Below are positions 32,794 through 42,319 of a stretch of DNA of 64,000 nt, one piece after another; position 1 is the first letter of the stretch, and every line of letters begins with the position of its first letter. Origin of the DNA: Ruminococcus sp. (lineage in GTDB: Bacteria > Bacillota > Clostridia > Oscillospirales > Ruminococcaceae); contig JAJBTZ010000085.1 of assembly GCA_020860605.1 (NCBI GenBank), forward strand, positions 1 to 64,000, read 5' to 3'. Under the pieces are notes generated by a model, which was not told the DNA's origin, did not search any database, and worked only from the letters and a program-made list of their open reading frames with translations. Made by a program: the position numbers and the translations under genes.

Positions 32794-34332
32794 TCACTTA
32801 AATATCGCAAACGAGTACATCGGCAACGTGAGCACGCCATCTTCATAGGTCGCGTTGCCTTCAACGGCTAGCTCGGCCTGGAGTTCGCCGAGGTCCATTT
32901 CTACCGTCTTCTCCTCTGTCGAGAAGTTCACGACGATTGTGATGGTGCTGTCCTCCCACGTCTTCGAAAAGATCAGGACGTCCATGTCGCTGTAGTAGGT
33001 CATCTTCATCTCGCCACGGGCGATTTCAGGGAAGGCGTTGCGGATGTTGTTGCAGCGCTTGTAGTAGTTGAGAATTGAGGTCTCGTCGGCGTACTGCTCC
33101 TCGACACCGTCAAAGGCATAGCTTGCAGAAGTGGTTCCGGGAGGATTGTCGGTGAGGTTTTCGCCGGAGTTGTCCCAGAGCATTGCGATTCGCTTGTTCG
33201 GGTCGTCGCCGGAGCCGACCATTCCAATCTCGTCGCCGTAGTAGGTAAACGTTGTGCCGTTGAGAAGCGACAGCATCCCGTAGGCGAATTTGACCTTATT
33301 CTCGTCCCTGCCGACCGAGCCTGCGATTCGTCCTGTATCGTGATTGTCAAGGAACGGCGCTGCGATCGACTCACCGCTGTTGGCGGTCTTGTAGACGGTA
33401 TTCGCGTAGCTCCAGAAGTAGTTCGCAGGGTAGGCGTTCGAGAAGGTCATGTTGACATAGCCCTCCTGCTGTGAGACGGAGAAGGCGAAGAATGAGGTTT
33501 CGGGAGCGATTTCGTAGTAGGTCTTGACGATCGAGTCGGACTCCCAGACCTCGCCGACAACGAAGGCATCAGGATTATACTCCTGAACGACGTCTGTGAG
33601 CCAGGCACAGAACTCGGCGCTCTTGTTATAGTCGCCAGTGTAGAAGCTGGTGCAGGCGTCGAGGCGGAAGCCGTCTACTCCCTTGCCGATCCAGAATTCG
33701 ATTATGTTCTCGATTTCGGCTCTGACATTTTCGCTGTCAAGGTTCAGGTCGGGCATACTATATGTAAATCTCGCCTCGTAGTAGATGCCGTCATAGTAGC
33801 TATAGCCGTCGAGAGCGGTGTCGGAAAAGTTGTAGTAGTCGTAGTACTCCCCTTCCGTGTCGCCGTCCCAGGCGCTCTGGATTGCGGATTTGAACCAAGG
33901 ATGCTCGCTCGAAGTGTGGTTGACGACGAGGTCGATTATAATCTTGATTCCCCTCGCGTGGGCCTCCTCGACAAGATTCTCGAAGTCCTCCATCGTTCCG
34001 AACTGTGAGTCGACGTTATAATAATCCGTCACGTCGTACTTATGGTAGGAGTAGCCCTCCGTGATCGGCATAAACCAGATGCCAGTGTAACCGAGGTCGC
34101 GGATATAGTCTAACTTCGATGTGACTCCATTAAAGTCGCCGATTCCGTCTCCGTCAGAATCACAGAAGGAATAGACGAAAATTTCATAGTAGTTGCCATA
34201 ATTATCGTCCGGGATGTTCTCTTCTAAGAGAGTAACCTCCGCCATGGTATAACCGCTGACAGTTTCAGCCGAGCTTCCGCAGGCGGTCAGCAAAATCATA
34301 AACCCGAGCAGAAACGCAATAAGTCTTTTCAT
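32794..34332 (-). CDS. GH13 alpha-amylase family lipoprotein
   Basis: 512 residues. The lipobox LLTAC places it on the outer face of the membrane. The TIM barrel carries the four conserved regions: DLVVNHTSSEHPW, GFRLDACTSF (nucleophile Asp), VVGEVWE (acid/base Glu) and FLDNHDTGR. A beta-sandwich C domain ends the protein. It probably cuts alpha-1,4-glucans into short sugars for the ABC importer upstream. The subfamily looks like cyclomaltodextrinase/neopullulanase-type enzymes, but exact specificity is not clear. Confidence 0.95.
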   Translation of the reverse strand: MKRLIAFLLGFMILLTACGSSAETVSGYTMAEVTLLEENIPDDNYGNYYEIFVYSFCDSDGDGIGDFNGVTSKLDYIRDLGYTGIWFMPITEGYSYHKYDVTDYYNVDSQFGTMEDFENLVEEAHARGIKIIIDLVVNHTSSEHPWFKSAIQSAWDGDTEGEYYDYYNFSDTALDGYSYYDGIYYEARFTYSMPDLNLDSENVRAEIENIIEFWIGKGVDGFRLDACTSFYTGDYNKSAEFCAWLTDVVQEYNPDAFVVGEVWESDSIVKTYYEIAPETSFFAFSVSQQEGYVNMTFSNAYPANYFWSYANTVYKTANSGESIAAPFLDNHDTGRIAGSVGRDENKVKFAYGMLSLLNGTTFTYYGDEIGMVGSGDDPNKRIAMLWDNSGENLTDNPPGTTSASYAFDGVEEQYADETSILNYYKRCNNIRNAFPEIARGEMKMTYYSDMDVLIFSKTWEDSTITIVVNFSTEEKTVEMDLGELQAELAVEGNATYEDGVLTLPMYSFAIFK

Positions 34333-34352
34333 AAATTCTTAACCTCCATTAT

Positions 34353-34480
34353 TGTAGGGGCGGATATTATCCGCCCGTTGTAGTGCTACCACCTGGGGTT
34401 CGGGCTGAATGTAGAAGTTCGCTTGCGAACTTCGGAAGTTTGGCTTTGCCAAACTTCTCCGCCCCTGCAAATTGTGGAGT
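34353..34480. repeat. GGGCGGATATTATCCGCCC module pair interrupted by another hairpin element
   Basis: An intact module (34353-34377) faces a partner split into CGGGCTGAATG and TCCGCCCCTGC by about 48 bp of hairpins (GAAGTTCGC/GCGAACTTC and GAAGTTTGG/CCAAACTTC). This appears to be one repeat inserted into another. The rest of the gap to 34538 holds only short imperfect repeats. Confidence 0.75.
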
Positions 34481-34538
34481 GCAGGGAGCAACTTCACTCT
34501 CCACACTCCACTCTTCACGCTCAGTTGCGAAGCAACTG

Positions 34539-34799
34539 TTAAAGTTCGCCCTTTTTGTAGGTATGATACTCGAGGTCTCCGGCATCGTCGCCGAAGGAGT
34601 CGATACGAGCCATGATGAGGCCATATTTGTCCTTGATCTGCTCGTTCATCCGAAGGATTTTCTCCTCGCTTCCTCTGAAGCAGCAGCGAAGGCAATAGTA
34701 CTCGTCCTTCTTCTCGTCATAGAAGAGGTCCATGTCTATGTCGCGCTGGAAGCACTGTGGGCAGCGGTAGTTCAGTTTGCCTTTTTTAGCCTGAGACAT
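34539..34799 (-). CDS. Small zinc-ribbon protein
   Basis: 86 residues with two Cys pairs (CPQC at 13-16 and CLRC at 36-39) forming a zinc ribbon, then a charged helix. No family is recognised. The start overlaps the end of the preceding 606-residue gene by 28 bp, with GGAGG inside that gene 9 bp before the ATG, so the two are translationally linked. Confidence 0.75.
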   Translation of the reverse strand: MSQAKKGKLNYRCPQCFQRDIDMDLFYDEKKDEYYCLRCCFRGSEEKILRMNEQIKDKYGLIMARIDSFGDDAGDLEYHTYKKGEL

Positions 34800-36592
34800 G
34801 TTCTCATACCTCCACTCTTAAGCTTCTTCTTGAGCGAAATACGGTACGAAGGCGAGAAGGCGTGGCCTTCCTCGAACTCTCCGATATCGTTGTCGCCAGT
34901 CATTTCAACGATGGTCTCGACATCCGGGATGACTACTCTTACAGAAGTGGTGTTAGGAACATCCACTATTCTGCACTTGTAGTTGAAGTCGACAGTCTGG
35001 GACTCCGACTCGCTCTCGCAGATGAGCTTGGCCTTTGTCATATCCGACTGATACTCGGTGGTGCCGAAGGCGCCGGTGAAGTACTCATCGAACGTTACCT
35101 CGTGGTCGCCGATATCGTTTAAGATATTTCTCTCGATGATGATTTCGCCTGTGCCACGCTTGAATGTGAACTTCGACTGAAGCTCCATCGTGAAGTCAGC
35201 GAATTCGATCTCGACAGGTGTGGTCGTGATGACGGTATCGTCGCCATCCTTGGACCATGTCGCCTTGCATCTTACCAACGCCAGGTCGATTTCCTCACTA
35301 CCACAGGAGACCTTGAGGGACTTTACGGTTCCTGCTCCCGCATAGTGGGTGAAATAACCGGCACGGTAGTTAGCCTGAATGAGGTATGGGTAGGAAGCGT
35401 CATAGACGTGGTCGGTCCCGATTCCACACTTCCAGTCGAGCTGGGCAACGTAAGGACGAAGGTCAATCATGGCACCGCCCTGATTGAAGTCGAGGCAGGC
35501 TCTCATATACGGGTCGCAATACCAGAAGTACTGCTTCTGTGAGCCGTAGAGGATATCCTTCCAGAGTGCTACCTCCGGCTCGTCGTAGCTCTTCACGGAG
35601 CGGTAGTAGTCAGCGAATTCGCTCATGGTCATGTCGTCGCACTTGCCCTCTTTTTTGAGCTTGCCGTAGTAGGCCATTCCGTCCTCATAGGACTTCTTTA
35701 AGAGCTCGTAAGGTGCTTCCCATCTTCCAGCCTTATTCAGCCAGCCTGGTCCGACGAAGACCATGTTATAACTGAGGCCATTATTATACTTTCCAAGGTG
35801 TCTGTATTGGTCGACGAGGTTAAAGAAGTACGGAAGCTCTTTGTCTTTGTAGACGAGGCCTCTCAGTACATTCTGAGGATGGGTTCCGAAGTTCGAGCCG
35901 TTGCCGTCGAAGCAGGCGATCAGGTCTCTTGAGAGGTGCGGGATCGCGACAATTCCGCTGTCGTCAGCCTTGTTCATTGCAGGGCAATGGGTGTTATGCT
36001 TCGAGGGGATCCAAGGTGCCCAAGGTCCGCCATCCATGAAGGTGTACCAGCTGTTGTTGCAGGTGTGATAGGCCTTCGGGCCCTCTTCCCAGCAGGTTGC
36101 AACGGCACATTTGACAGAAGGGTACTTCTCCTTGATGTAGTTTATGCAGAAGGCATCGAGGTAGTAGGAGCCGGTTGACTGCGGATAGAATCCGAACTTC
36201 TCATAGAAGAGTGAGAAGCAGTCGTCGATGATGGCCATCTTGTCCTCTTCTGAGAACATCCAGATGCAGAAGTCCTTGGTCTTGTACTTCTCCTTGAACT
36301 GCTTGCAGGGGAGTCCCAGAAGGCTCAGAGCGATTTCGTCACCATAAACCTCGTGGTCGCGCTTCGCCATGTCGATGATTATGTCGTTGAAGAGCGAAGC
36401 ATAGGTTATCTGAATTGTGGTTTTCAAACCGTTTGCGTGTGCTGTTTCCTGCTGGAAGATGAATATGTCAAGCGATTCATCATGCAGGTCATCAGCACCC
36501 ACGTTTTCTTTCTTTCCTCTGCCCGTAACCTTCTCCGCATATTCGGGAGAAAGCTCGGGGCGGTGGATTATATTTACTATGAACTTATCCAT
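34772..36592 (-). CDS. Large uncharacterised protein of the glycan locus
   Basis: 606 residues, no signal peptide, function not recognised. The first half has a pattern that could be a (beta/alpha) barrel of the NodB/GH57-like kind (HANGLKTTIQITYASLFNDIIIDMAKRDHEVYGDEIALSLLG; GFYPQSTGSYYLDAFCINYIKE). Many Trp/His/Asp residues follow (WAPWIPSKHNTHCPAMNKADD), and the last 200 residues look like beta-sandwiches. It sits between the MsmK-like ATPase and the GH13 gene on the same strand, so it may process imported oligosaccharides. This resembles DUF3863/DUF3864-type proteins in layout, but that is a guess. Confidence 0.6.
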   Translation of the reverse strand: MDKFIVNIIHRPELSPEYAEKVTGRGKKENVGADDLHDESLDIFIFQQETAHANGLKTTIQITYASLFNDIIIDMAKRDHEVYGDEIALSLLGLPCKQFKEKYKTKDFCIWMFSEEDKMAIIDDCFSLFYEKFGFYPQSTGSYYLDAFCINYIKEKYPSVKCAVATCWEEGPKAYHTCNNSWYTFMDGGPWAPWIPSKHNTHCPAMNKADDSGIVAIPHLSRDLIACFDGNGSNFGTHPQNVLRGLVYKDKELPYFFNLVDQYRHLGKYNNGLSYNMVFVGPGWLNKAGRWEAPYELLKKSYEDGMAYYGKLKKEGKCDDMTMSEFADYYRSVKSYDEPEVALWKDILYGSQKQYFWYCDPYMRACLDFNQGGAMIDLRPYVAQLDWKCGIGTDHVYDASYPYLIQANYRAGYFTHYAGAGTVKSLKVSCGSEEIDLALVRCKATWSKDGDDTVITTTPVEIEFADFTMELQSKFTFKRGTGEIIIERNILNDIGDHEVTFDEYFTGAFGTTEYQSDMTKAKLICESESESQTVDFNYKCRIVDVPNTTSVRVVIPDVETIVEMTGDNDIGEFEEGHAFSPSYRISLKKKLKSGGMRTCLRLKKAN

Positions 36593-36610
36593 CAGTTACA
36601 CTCCTGGGAA

Positions 36611-37738
36611 TCAGTCTGTCAAGAGATTTCTCTCGGTTTCGGGATCGAAGAGATGCATTGCCTCGCCACCGAAGGTGATATTGATTTCGTGTCCAGCGGT
36701 GAGAGCAGCACGCTGATCGTGGTCGATCTTAAGAGTAGGAATTCTTACGATGCACTCTGAATCGTCAGGGCAGGTGGTGTGGAGATGGAACTCCGAACCC
36801 ATCATTTCGTTGACGACGATCTTCGCGGTGAAGGAATCGCTTGCACCTGGAGTTCCCTGAGTGATATGCTCGGGTCTAACGCCCAGGACGATGCTCTGGG
36901 AGCCAACGCCCTTTTCACGGAGGCCTTCAGCCTTCTTGTCGCTGACCTTCATCTTGGTTCCGAAAGGTGTGACATAGTAGTCGTTGCCTTCCTTGACAAG
37001 GTCGGTATTATAGAAGTTCATCTGAGGAGCTCCGATGAAGCCTGCAACGAAGAGGTTAACCGGCATATCGAACACCTCTTCGGGAGTTCCGACCTGCTGG
37101 ATGAAGCCGTCCTTCATGATAACTATACGATCACCAAGGGTCATAGCTTCGGTCTGGTCGTGGGTTACATAGATGAATGTCGAGTTGATTCTCTGTCTGA
37201 GAAGGATGATCTCGGCTCTCATCTGGTTACGGAGCTTCGCATCGAGGTTTGAAAGCGGTTCGTCCATGAGGAGGACCTTTGCGTCTCTTACCATTGCACG
37301 GCCTATTGCAACTCTCTGGCGCTGACCACCTGACAAAGCTCTCGGCTTTCTCATAAGGTAGTCTGTAATGCCTAAGATTTCAGCGACTTCGGTTACTTTC
37401 TTGTAAACGGTGTCGTTATCGACTTTCTTGAGTCTTAATGGGAACGCGATGTTCTCAAATACCGAAAGATGCGGGTAAAGAGCATAGTTCTGGAAGACCA
37501 TTGCAATGTCTCTGTCTCTTGGTTCAAGGTCATTGACGACTACGCCGTCGATCTCGACTGTACCCTCTGAGATGTCCTCAAGACCTGCTATCATTCTGAG
37601 TGTAGTGGACTTTCCGCAGCCGGAAGGTCCTACAAATACGACAAACTCCTTGTCGGCGATGTCAAGGTTGAAGTCCTGAACTGCGACGACGTTTTTATCG
37701 TAAATCTTTTTAACATTTGTAAGTTTAACTGTTGCCAT
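36611..37738 (-). CDS. MsmK/UgpC-type sugar ABC transporter ATPase
   Basis: 375 residues. Walker A GPSGCGKST, Q-loop FQNYALYPHL, signature LSGGQRQRVAIGRA, Walker B VLLMDEPLSNLD, H-loop YVTHDQTEAM, then the C-terminal MalK-like regulatory domain (VLGVRPEHI). It powers the adjacent permeases; such ATPases can serve several sugar importers. Confidence 0.97.
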   Translation of the reverse strand: MATVKLTNVKKIYDKNVVAVQDFNLDIADKEFVVFVGPSGCGKSTTLRMIAGLEDISEGTVEIDGVVVNDLEPRDRDIAMVFQNYALYPHLSVFENIAFPLRLKKVDNDTVYKKVTEVAEILGITDYLMRKPRALSGGQRQRVAIGRAMVRDAKVLLMDEPLSNLDAKLRNQMRAEIILLRQRINSTFIYVTHDQTEAMTLGDRIVIMKDGFIQQVGTPEEVFDMPVNLFVAGFIGAPQMNFYNTDLVKEGNDYYVTPFGTKMKVSDKKAEGLREKGVGSQSIVLGVRPEHITQGTPGASDSFTAKIVVNEMMGSEFHLHTTCPDDSECIVRIPTLKIDHDQRAALTAGHEINITFGGEAMHLFDPETERNLLTD

Positions 37739-37753
37739 ATTACTTCCCTCCTA

Positions 37754-38611
37754 TTATCCTTTGACAGCGCCACCGGTGACGCCTTCAACATAGTATTTCT
37801 GCAGGCACATAAACAGAATCGTTATCGGAATCGCTATGCAAACGCCTCCGGCGCAGAACAGCGTGTAGTTCGAGTTGATCATGTCCTTCGTCAGCCACGA
37901 ATAAAGTCCGACGGCCACGTTATAACCGCTCGACGTGCCGAACGCGATGTACGAAGCGAAGATGTAGTCAGCCCAAGGCGCCATGAAGGCGGTCAAGACT
38001 GTGTAGATAACAATCGGCTTTGAAAGCGGAAGGACGACCTTTCGCATAACCTGGAATCTGGTCGCACCGTCAACTCTTGCTGCTTCGTCAAGGCTCTTAG
38101 GAATCGTATCGAGGAAGCCCTTGAATACGTAGTAGCCCATACCTGAGGAAGCGAAGTAAACTAAGATAAGTCCGGGAACTGCGCCTTCCTGAGTGAGGCC
38201 CATGCCCTTCAAAACGTAGTAAAGAATGATCATCGTTAAGAAGCCAGGGAACATTCCGAGAACCAGCATTGCGTTCATGAGGAACTTTCTGCCCTTGAAG
38301 CGGAGTCTTGAGAGAGCGTAGGACATCATCATGACCATCAGGGTCTGCAAAACTGCGTTGAAGCAGGCGATGATGAGGGTGTTTCCATACCACTGAAGGA
38401 AGGAGGTTTCTTTAAACAGATTGACATAGTTGTCCCAGCCCCACTGCTGAGGAATGACATATCCTACCATCCATGTGTTCTCACAACGGAAGGACTGGAG
38501 AAGTATGAATACGAACGGTATCAGCCAGACTATTGACATAACGACAAGGATTATGTAGATAGCGGTATTTGACAGTATTCTGTTTCTGCGGATACTTGAA
38601 GCCTTTTTCAT
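37754..38611 (-). CDS. Sugar ABC transporter permease, MalG type
   Basis: 285 residues, six membrane helices. The EAA loop that contacts the ATPase reads DEAARVDGATRFQVMRKVVLPLSKP. It pairs with the MalF-type permease, whose stop overlaps its start by one base. Confidence 0.95.
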   Translation of the reverse strand: MKKASSIRRNRILSNTAIYIILVVMSIVWLIPFVFILLQSFRCENTWMVGYVIPQQWGWDNYVNLFKETSFLQWYGNTLIIACFNAVLQTLMVMMMSYALSRLRFKGRKFLMNAMLVLGMFPGFLTMIILYYVLKGMGLTQEGAVPGLILVYFASSGMGYYVFKGFLDTIPKSLDEAARVDGATRFQVMRKVVLPLSKPIVIYTVLTAFMAPWADYIFASYIAFGTSSGYNVAVGLYSWLTKDMINSNYTLFCAGGVCIAIPITILFMCLQKYYVEGVTGGAVKG

Positions 38612-40146
38612 TACTGGAAGTCCTCCTCATTCTTCATAGACGGCAAGACGTTGTATACAACAAGCGAAATTACCGCCACGACTACGAATACCATGATACC
38701 AATGACTGCCGCTGTCTTGTAGTCGTTGTTAGTTACGGTCAGTCGGTAGAGCCACGTTATCAGAAGGTCGGTCTTGCCTGCACTGTCTGAAAGCGTGTAG
38801 GGGGCGCCACCTGTCAGGAGATAGATAACGTTGAAGTTGTTCATGTTGCTGGTGAAGCTTGTGAGAAGATACGGACCAGTAACGAAGAACATGTATGGAA
38901 GAGTGATCTTGAAGTACTGCTGAACGGGGTTTGCACCGTCGATTCTTGCAGACTCATAGAGGTCAGACGGGATATTCATAAGAACACCAGTTGTGATGAG
39001 CATCAGGTACGGAACACCGACCCAGACGTTTATGATAATTACCATAACTCGAGCCATCGTCGGGTCTGTCCAGAACGGAATTGCCGTCTGAACTATTCCG
39101 TTATTGATAAGGAATCTGTTGACAAGGCCTTCGTCGGAGAACATCTTCGAAACATAGAGAAGCGAGATGAACTGAGGAATTGCGATTGTAAGTACTAAAA
39201 TTCCTCTCCAGAGCTTCTTGAGTTTTATGCCCTTCTTATTGATCATCATTGCTACGAGCATTCCCAAGAAGTAGTTAGTGAATGTTGCGAAGAACGCCCA
39301 GATGAGTGTCCACGAGAGGAGTTCGCCAAACGTTGCTGAGAAGGTGGAGGTTCCGTTGCCCCATGTGAAGAGTTGGTTGAAGTTGGACCATCCTACCCAC
39401 TCAAAGAGGTTTACAGGAGGAGTGTGGTTATAATCGTAGTTGGTGAAGGCGATCATAATCATAAGTATAATCGGGATTACCGTGAAGATTACGATACCTA
39501 AAACAGGAAGTGCCAGAACGGTCTTGTAGAACTGATCGTCAACCAAGGACTTTAAGTCGTCCTTTCCTGACTTCAGCTTCTTGCCCTTGGCGAGGATTGC
39601 CTGAGCATCCCTGTTCTGTCTAACATTGAGCCTCCAGGTGTAGATGAAGCAGAGAATGAAGACGATGGAGAGAACTCCATAAATCAGAATCTGCAATGTA
39701 TTGTCGCCGTAAATGGTGGTTTCAACCTCCATCTCAATGCCAGCGACGGTGGTTGTGACCATCTGTGTGGTTGTAGCGGTGAGGTTCTTGAGCGAAAGCT
39801 TAGCTATCCATGCTCCACCCCAGAGAACCATGTATACAATAAACACGACCTCGAACAGTAAGAAGAGGATTCCTCTCATAACCTGTCCCCTTGCTATCGA
39901 GCCGAAGCCCATAACTACGAATGAAATCCTCGTCTTCCAGTCGCCGTTCTTGAATGTCAGGAATATGTCCTGGAACTGGTGTGCAACTGCAAGGCCGAAG
40001 CTCTTGAATGCCCTGCCTATAGCGCAGATAAGATGCCAAAGCTTATTCGGAATGTCCAAAATGAAATTCCAGATGGAAAAGAGCAGTCTCATCGGTTTGC
40101 TATAATGCAGATATTTCAGTTCTTTTGCGGTTATTTTGTCAGCCAT
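38611..40146 (-). CDS. Sugar ABC transporter permease, MalF type with long N terminus
   Basis: 511 residues. The extra 200 N-terminal residues contain two or three helices and a loop, as in clostridial MalF/GanP-like proteins. The C-terminal core has the EAA loop YESARIDGANPVQQYFKITLPYMF. GGAGG lies ahead of the ATG. It is separated from the binding-protein gene by an attenuating terminator. Confidence 0.95.
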   Translation of the reverse strand: MADKITAKELKYLHYSKPMRLLFSIWNFILDIPNKLWHLICAIGRAFKSFGLAVAHQFQDIFLTFKNGDWKTRISFVVMGFGSIARGQVMRGILFLLFEVVFIVYMVLWGGAWIAKLSLKNLTATTTQMVTTTVAGIEMEVETTIYGDNTLQILIYGVLSIVFILCFIYTWRLNVRQNRDAQAILAKGKKLKSGKDDLKSLVDDQFYKTVLALPVLGIVIFTVIPIILMIMIAFTNYDYNHTPPVNLFEWVGWSNFNQLFTWGNGTSTFSATFGELLSWTLIWAFFATFTNYFLGMLVAMMINKKGIKLKKLWRGILVLTIAIPQFISLLYVSKMFSDEGLVNRFLINNGIVQTAIPFWTDPTMARVMVIIINVWVGVPYLMLITTGVLMNIPSDLYESARIDGANPVQQYFKITLPYMFFVTGPYLLTSFTSNMNNFNVIYLLTGGAPYTLSDSAGKTDLLITWLYRLTVTNNDYKTAAVIGIMVFVVVAVISLVVYNVLPSMKNEEDFQ

Positions 40147-40235
40147 TTCAATCCTCCTATAGATATTACCCTTACATCAGGCGGGCTGCCCTTTTCCATA
40201 TGGAAATTCCCCGTTCGGAAGTCCCCTTGGAATGA

Positions 40236-40276
40236 AAAAACAAAAGGAGGTCGGGGATAACCCCAACCCCCTTCGG
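40236..40276 (-). terminator. Attenuating terminator inside the importer operon
   Basis: Imperfect stem AAGGGGGTTGGGG/CCCCGACCTCCTT with loop TTAT, followed by TTTTGTTTTTT on the minus strand. It probably lowers permease relative to binding-protein mRNA. Confidence 0.82.
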
Positions 40277-40311
40277 TTGATGTTAAACTAGGTTTTCAGT
40301 TATCCTGAAAA

Positions 40312-41964
40312 TCAGTTAGCAACTACGGTGATGACGGGAGTATCGCCAGTAGTGTCGAGGGTTACATGGTAAGAACCTGGGTCAACAACGATATTGTTGT
40401 CGGAGCCTTCGGTTCCAACAGAACCTTCAGCAAGGTGAGTGTAGCCGATACCAGAAGCATCGTAATCGCCTGCATCCCAAGCACCGTACATAACTACTCT
40501 GAATCCAGACTCGCCGGTAACGGTGATATCATATTCCCAGATACCAACGTAAGGATCGTCGGACTCAACCTGGTTGTCAGTGAGGACATATTCGCCGTTC
40601 TCGCCACCAGTGCAGCTCCAGCTTACGTCCATGTCACCAACGATAACCCAGCCTTCGTTAGCAGCATTGGAGAGGATGCTCTCGATGCCAGCGGTGTAGG
40701 TGTCGAGGATAGCCTGGAGGTCAGAATCACTAGGATCAGTGGTTCCGAGAGCCTGGATGGAAGCGCCGATTGCCTTGGAAGTATCCCACCAAGAGTTAGG
40801 ATACTGGCCCTGAGGAGTGCCGTATTCGTTCTGAGCAGCGAGTGCAGCGAGAGCAATGTTCTCCTGAACAGCTTCACTAGCCTGAACATTTACGTTAGAG
40901 GGACCCCAAGCGAGGGTGTCAAATCTTTCCTGCTGGCACTCTTCGCTGGCGAGGTAAGCAGCTACGGACTGGCAGTAAGCAGCCTTGGTAGCATCGGTCT
41001 GAGGCTTTACACCAAGAAGCTTGTTACCAGAGTAAGAGCCCAAGTGGTAGGTCTCGCCGTCAACGGTGAAGCTCCAGAGGTCGGTGCAACCTAAGTTGTC
41101 GCCCAAAGCTTCAGAAGCGGTGGTGTAGTCCCAAGTACCAGTAACAACTACTGCAGCGTCACTTGAGAAGGAAGCAGCAGAAGAAGAGTTGACGAATACT
41201 GAGCTGTTAACGAGTTCAGCCATTCCCTTTGCAGCTACGATACCTGCTGCAGAATTGAAGGTGTCGGTGTAGCCGGTGAAGGTTCCGTCGTCATCAGTTG
41301 ACCAGTCGGATACACAGCCGGTTGCGAAGAAGTAAGCTGCAGCATACCAGCCAGAGTCAGTGAGCTCGAAAGCGATGGTCTTACCAGCTGCAGCAACAGC
41401 TTCGATAAGAGCGGTCTGGTCTTCGAGAACGGACTCGTCGGTGATAACGCTCTTGTCATAGTATACGAAATAGCCGTTATCAGAAGTGAGCGGGAATGCA
41501 TAGATACCGCCAGAAACGGTTGCAGCTGCTACAGCTCCTGAATCGTTCTCAGAGGTGATGGTGTCAACCAAAGAGCTGGAAACCTGAGTGAGAGCGCCAG
41601 CCTGAACAAGTCTTGCGAGCTGGTCCTGAGCGAAGAAGTAGATATCTGCGCCAGCGGTAACGTCGGTGATCATGTTGGTTGCAGCTTCGCCTTCGCCAAC
41701 TGCCTCAACAGTGAACTGGATGGAAGTGCCGTTAGCTTCGTTATAAGCTGCGAGCTGAGATGTAGTGAGGTCAACAGCTGCCTCGGGGCACCATACGGTG
41801 ATGGAGATAGAGCTGGTATCAACATCGCTGTCAGTGTTTGCAGAATTGTCGCTGCTGCTATTGCTGCTTGAATCGTCGGTTGAGCTATCGCCACAAGCAA
41901 CGAGGGAAAGAAGCATGATGCAAGAAAGAAGGACAGCAAGAATTCTGCGCCAATTTGTTTTCAT
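40312..41964 (-). CDS. Sugar-binding lipoprotein with extra C-terminal beta domain
   Basis: 550 residues from MKTNWRRILAVLL, with AAGGAGGAAAC ahead. Lipobox SLVAC24, a Ser/Asp linker, then a family 1 solute-binding fold (SITVWCPEAAVDLT, YFVYYDKSVI, SSDAAVVVTGTWDY, GVKPQTDATKAAYCQSVAAYLASEECQ). Residues about 445-550 form a separate domain (GIWEYDITVTGESGFRVVMYG, SYHVTLDTTGDTPVITVV) that resembles SusE/SusF-type starch-binding modules, unusual on a binding protein. It is probably the substrate receptor for the two permeases; galacto- or malto-oligosaccharides are both plausible from the neighbours. Confidence 0.88.
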   Translation of the reverse strand: MKTNWRRILAVLLSCIMLLSLVACGDSSTDDSSSNSSSDNSANTDSDVDTSSISITVWCPEAAVDLTTSQLAAYNEANGTSIQFTVEAVGEGEAATNMITDVTAGADIYFFAQDQLARLVQAGALTQVSSSLVDTITSENDSGAVAAATVSGGIYAFPLTSDNGYFVYYDKSVITDESVLEDQTALIEAVAAAGKTIAFELTDSGWYAAAYFFATGCVSDWSTDDDGTFTGYTDTFNSAAGIVAAKGMAELVNSSVFVNSSSAASFSSDAAVVVTGTWDYTTASEALGDNLGCTDLWSFTVDGETYHLGSYSGNKLLGVKPQTDATKAAYCQSVAAYLASEECQQERFDTLAWGPSNVNVQASEAVQENIALAALAAQNEYGTPQGQYPNSWWDTSKAIGASIQALGTTDPSDSDLQAILDTYTAGIESILSNAANEGWVIVGDMDVSWSCTGGENGEYVLTDNQVESDDPYVGIWEYDITVTGESGFRVVMYGAWDAGDYDASGIGYTHLAEGSVGTEGSDNNIVVDPGSYHVTLDTTGDTPVITVVAN

Positions 41965-42065
41965 GGTAGTTTCCTCCTTGGAAAGAAGTATTTTTGAGTT
42001 ATGCCCCACAGTCGCAAGTGATGTGCAAATTTCAAAAGGGGCATTTATGTACTTTGCACAAGCTT

Positions 42066-42094
42066 ATTTTATACCTTTTGCACGAAAAAGTCAA
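42066..42094 (-). promoter_or_regulatory. Promoter of the sugar importer operon
   Basis: -35 TTGACT, 17-bp spacer, -10 TAAAAT on the minus strand. Two half sites related to TTTTGTGCA/TGCACAAAA lie in the spacer (about 42076-42084) and just after the -10 (42054-42062). The leader is about 95 nt. Confidence 0.78.
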
Positions 42095-42286
42095 CACAAA
42101 ATCCGAAAAATTATTGAGGATTTTCACACAATTATTACGAAACCGCTTGGGAAGCGGGTTTGTGGGGGTAAATAAATATTTGAAGCCCAACAAAATCCAG
42201 ATTTTTGGCGGTAAACTATTATTGAGGTTTTCGAATGGGAAGAAGTGGGTTTGAAAATTATGGTATTATGACTTCGCCCGATAAAA

Positions 42287-42314
42287 AGCAGGCGATGATA
42301 TCACCGCCTGCATT
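42287..42314 (-). terminator. Terminator of the GH53 transcript
   Basis: Stem GCAGGCG/CGCCTGC with extra pairing, then TTTTT on the minus strand. It separates the GH53 pair from the importer operon, which has its own promoter. Confidence 0.88.
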
Positions 42315-42319
42315 TCATG

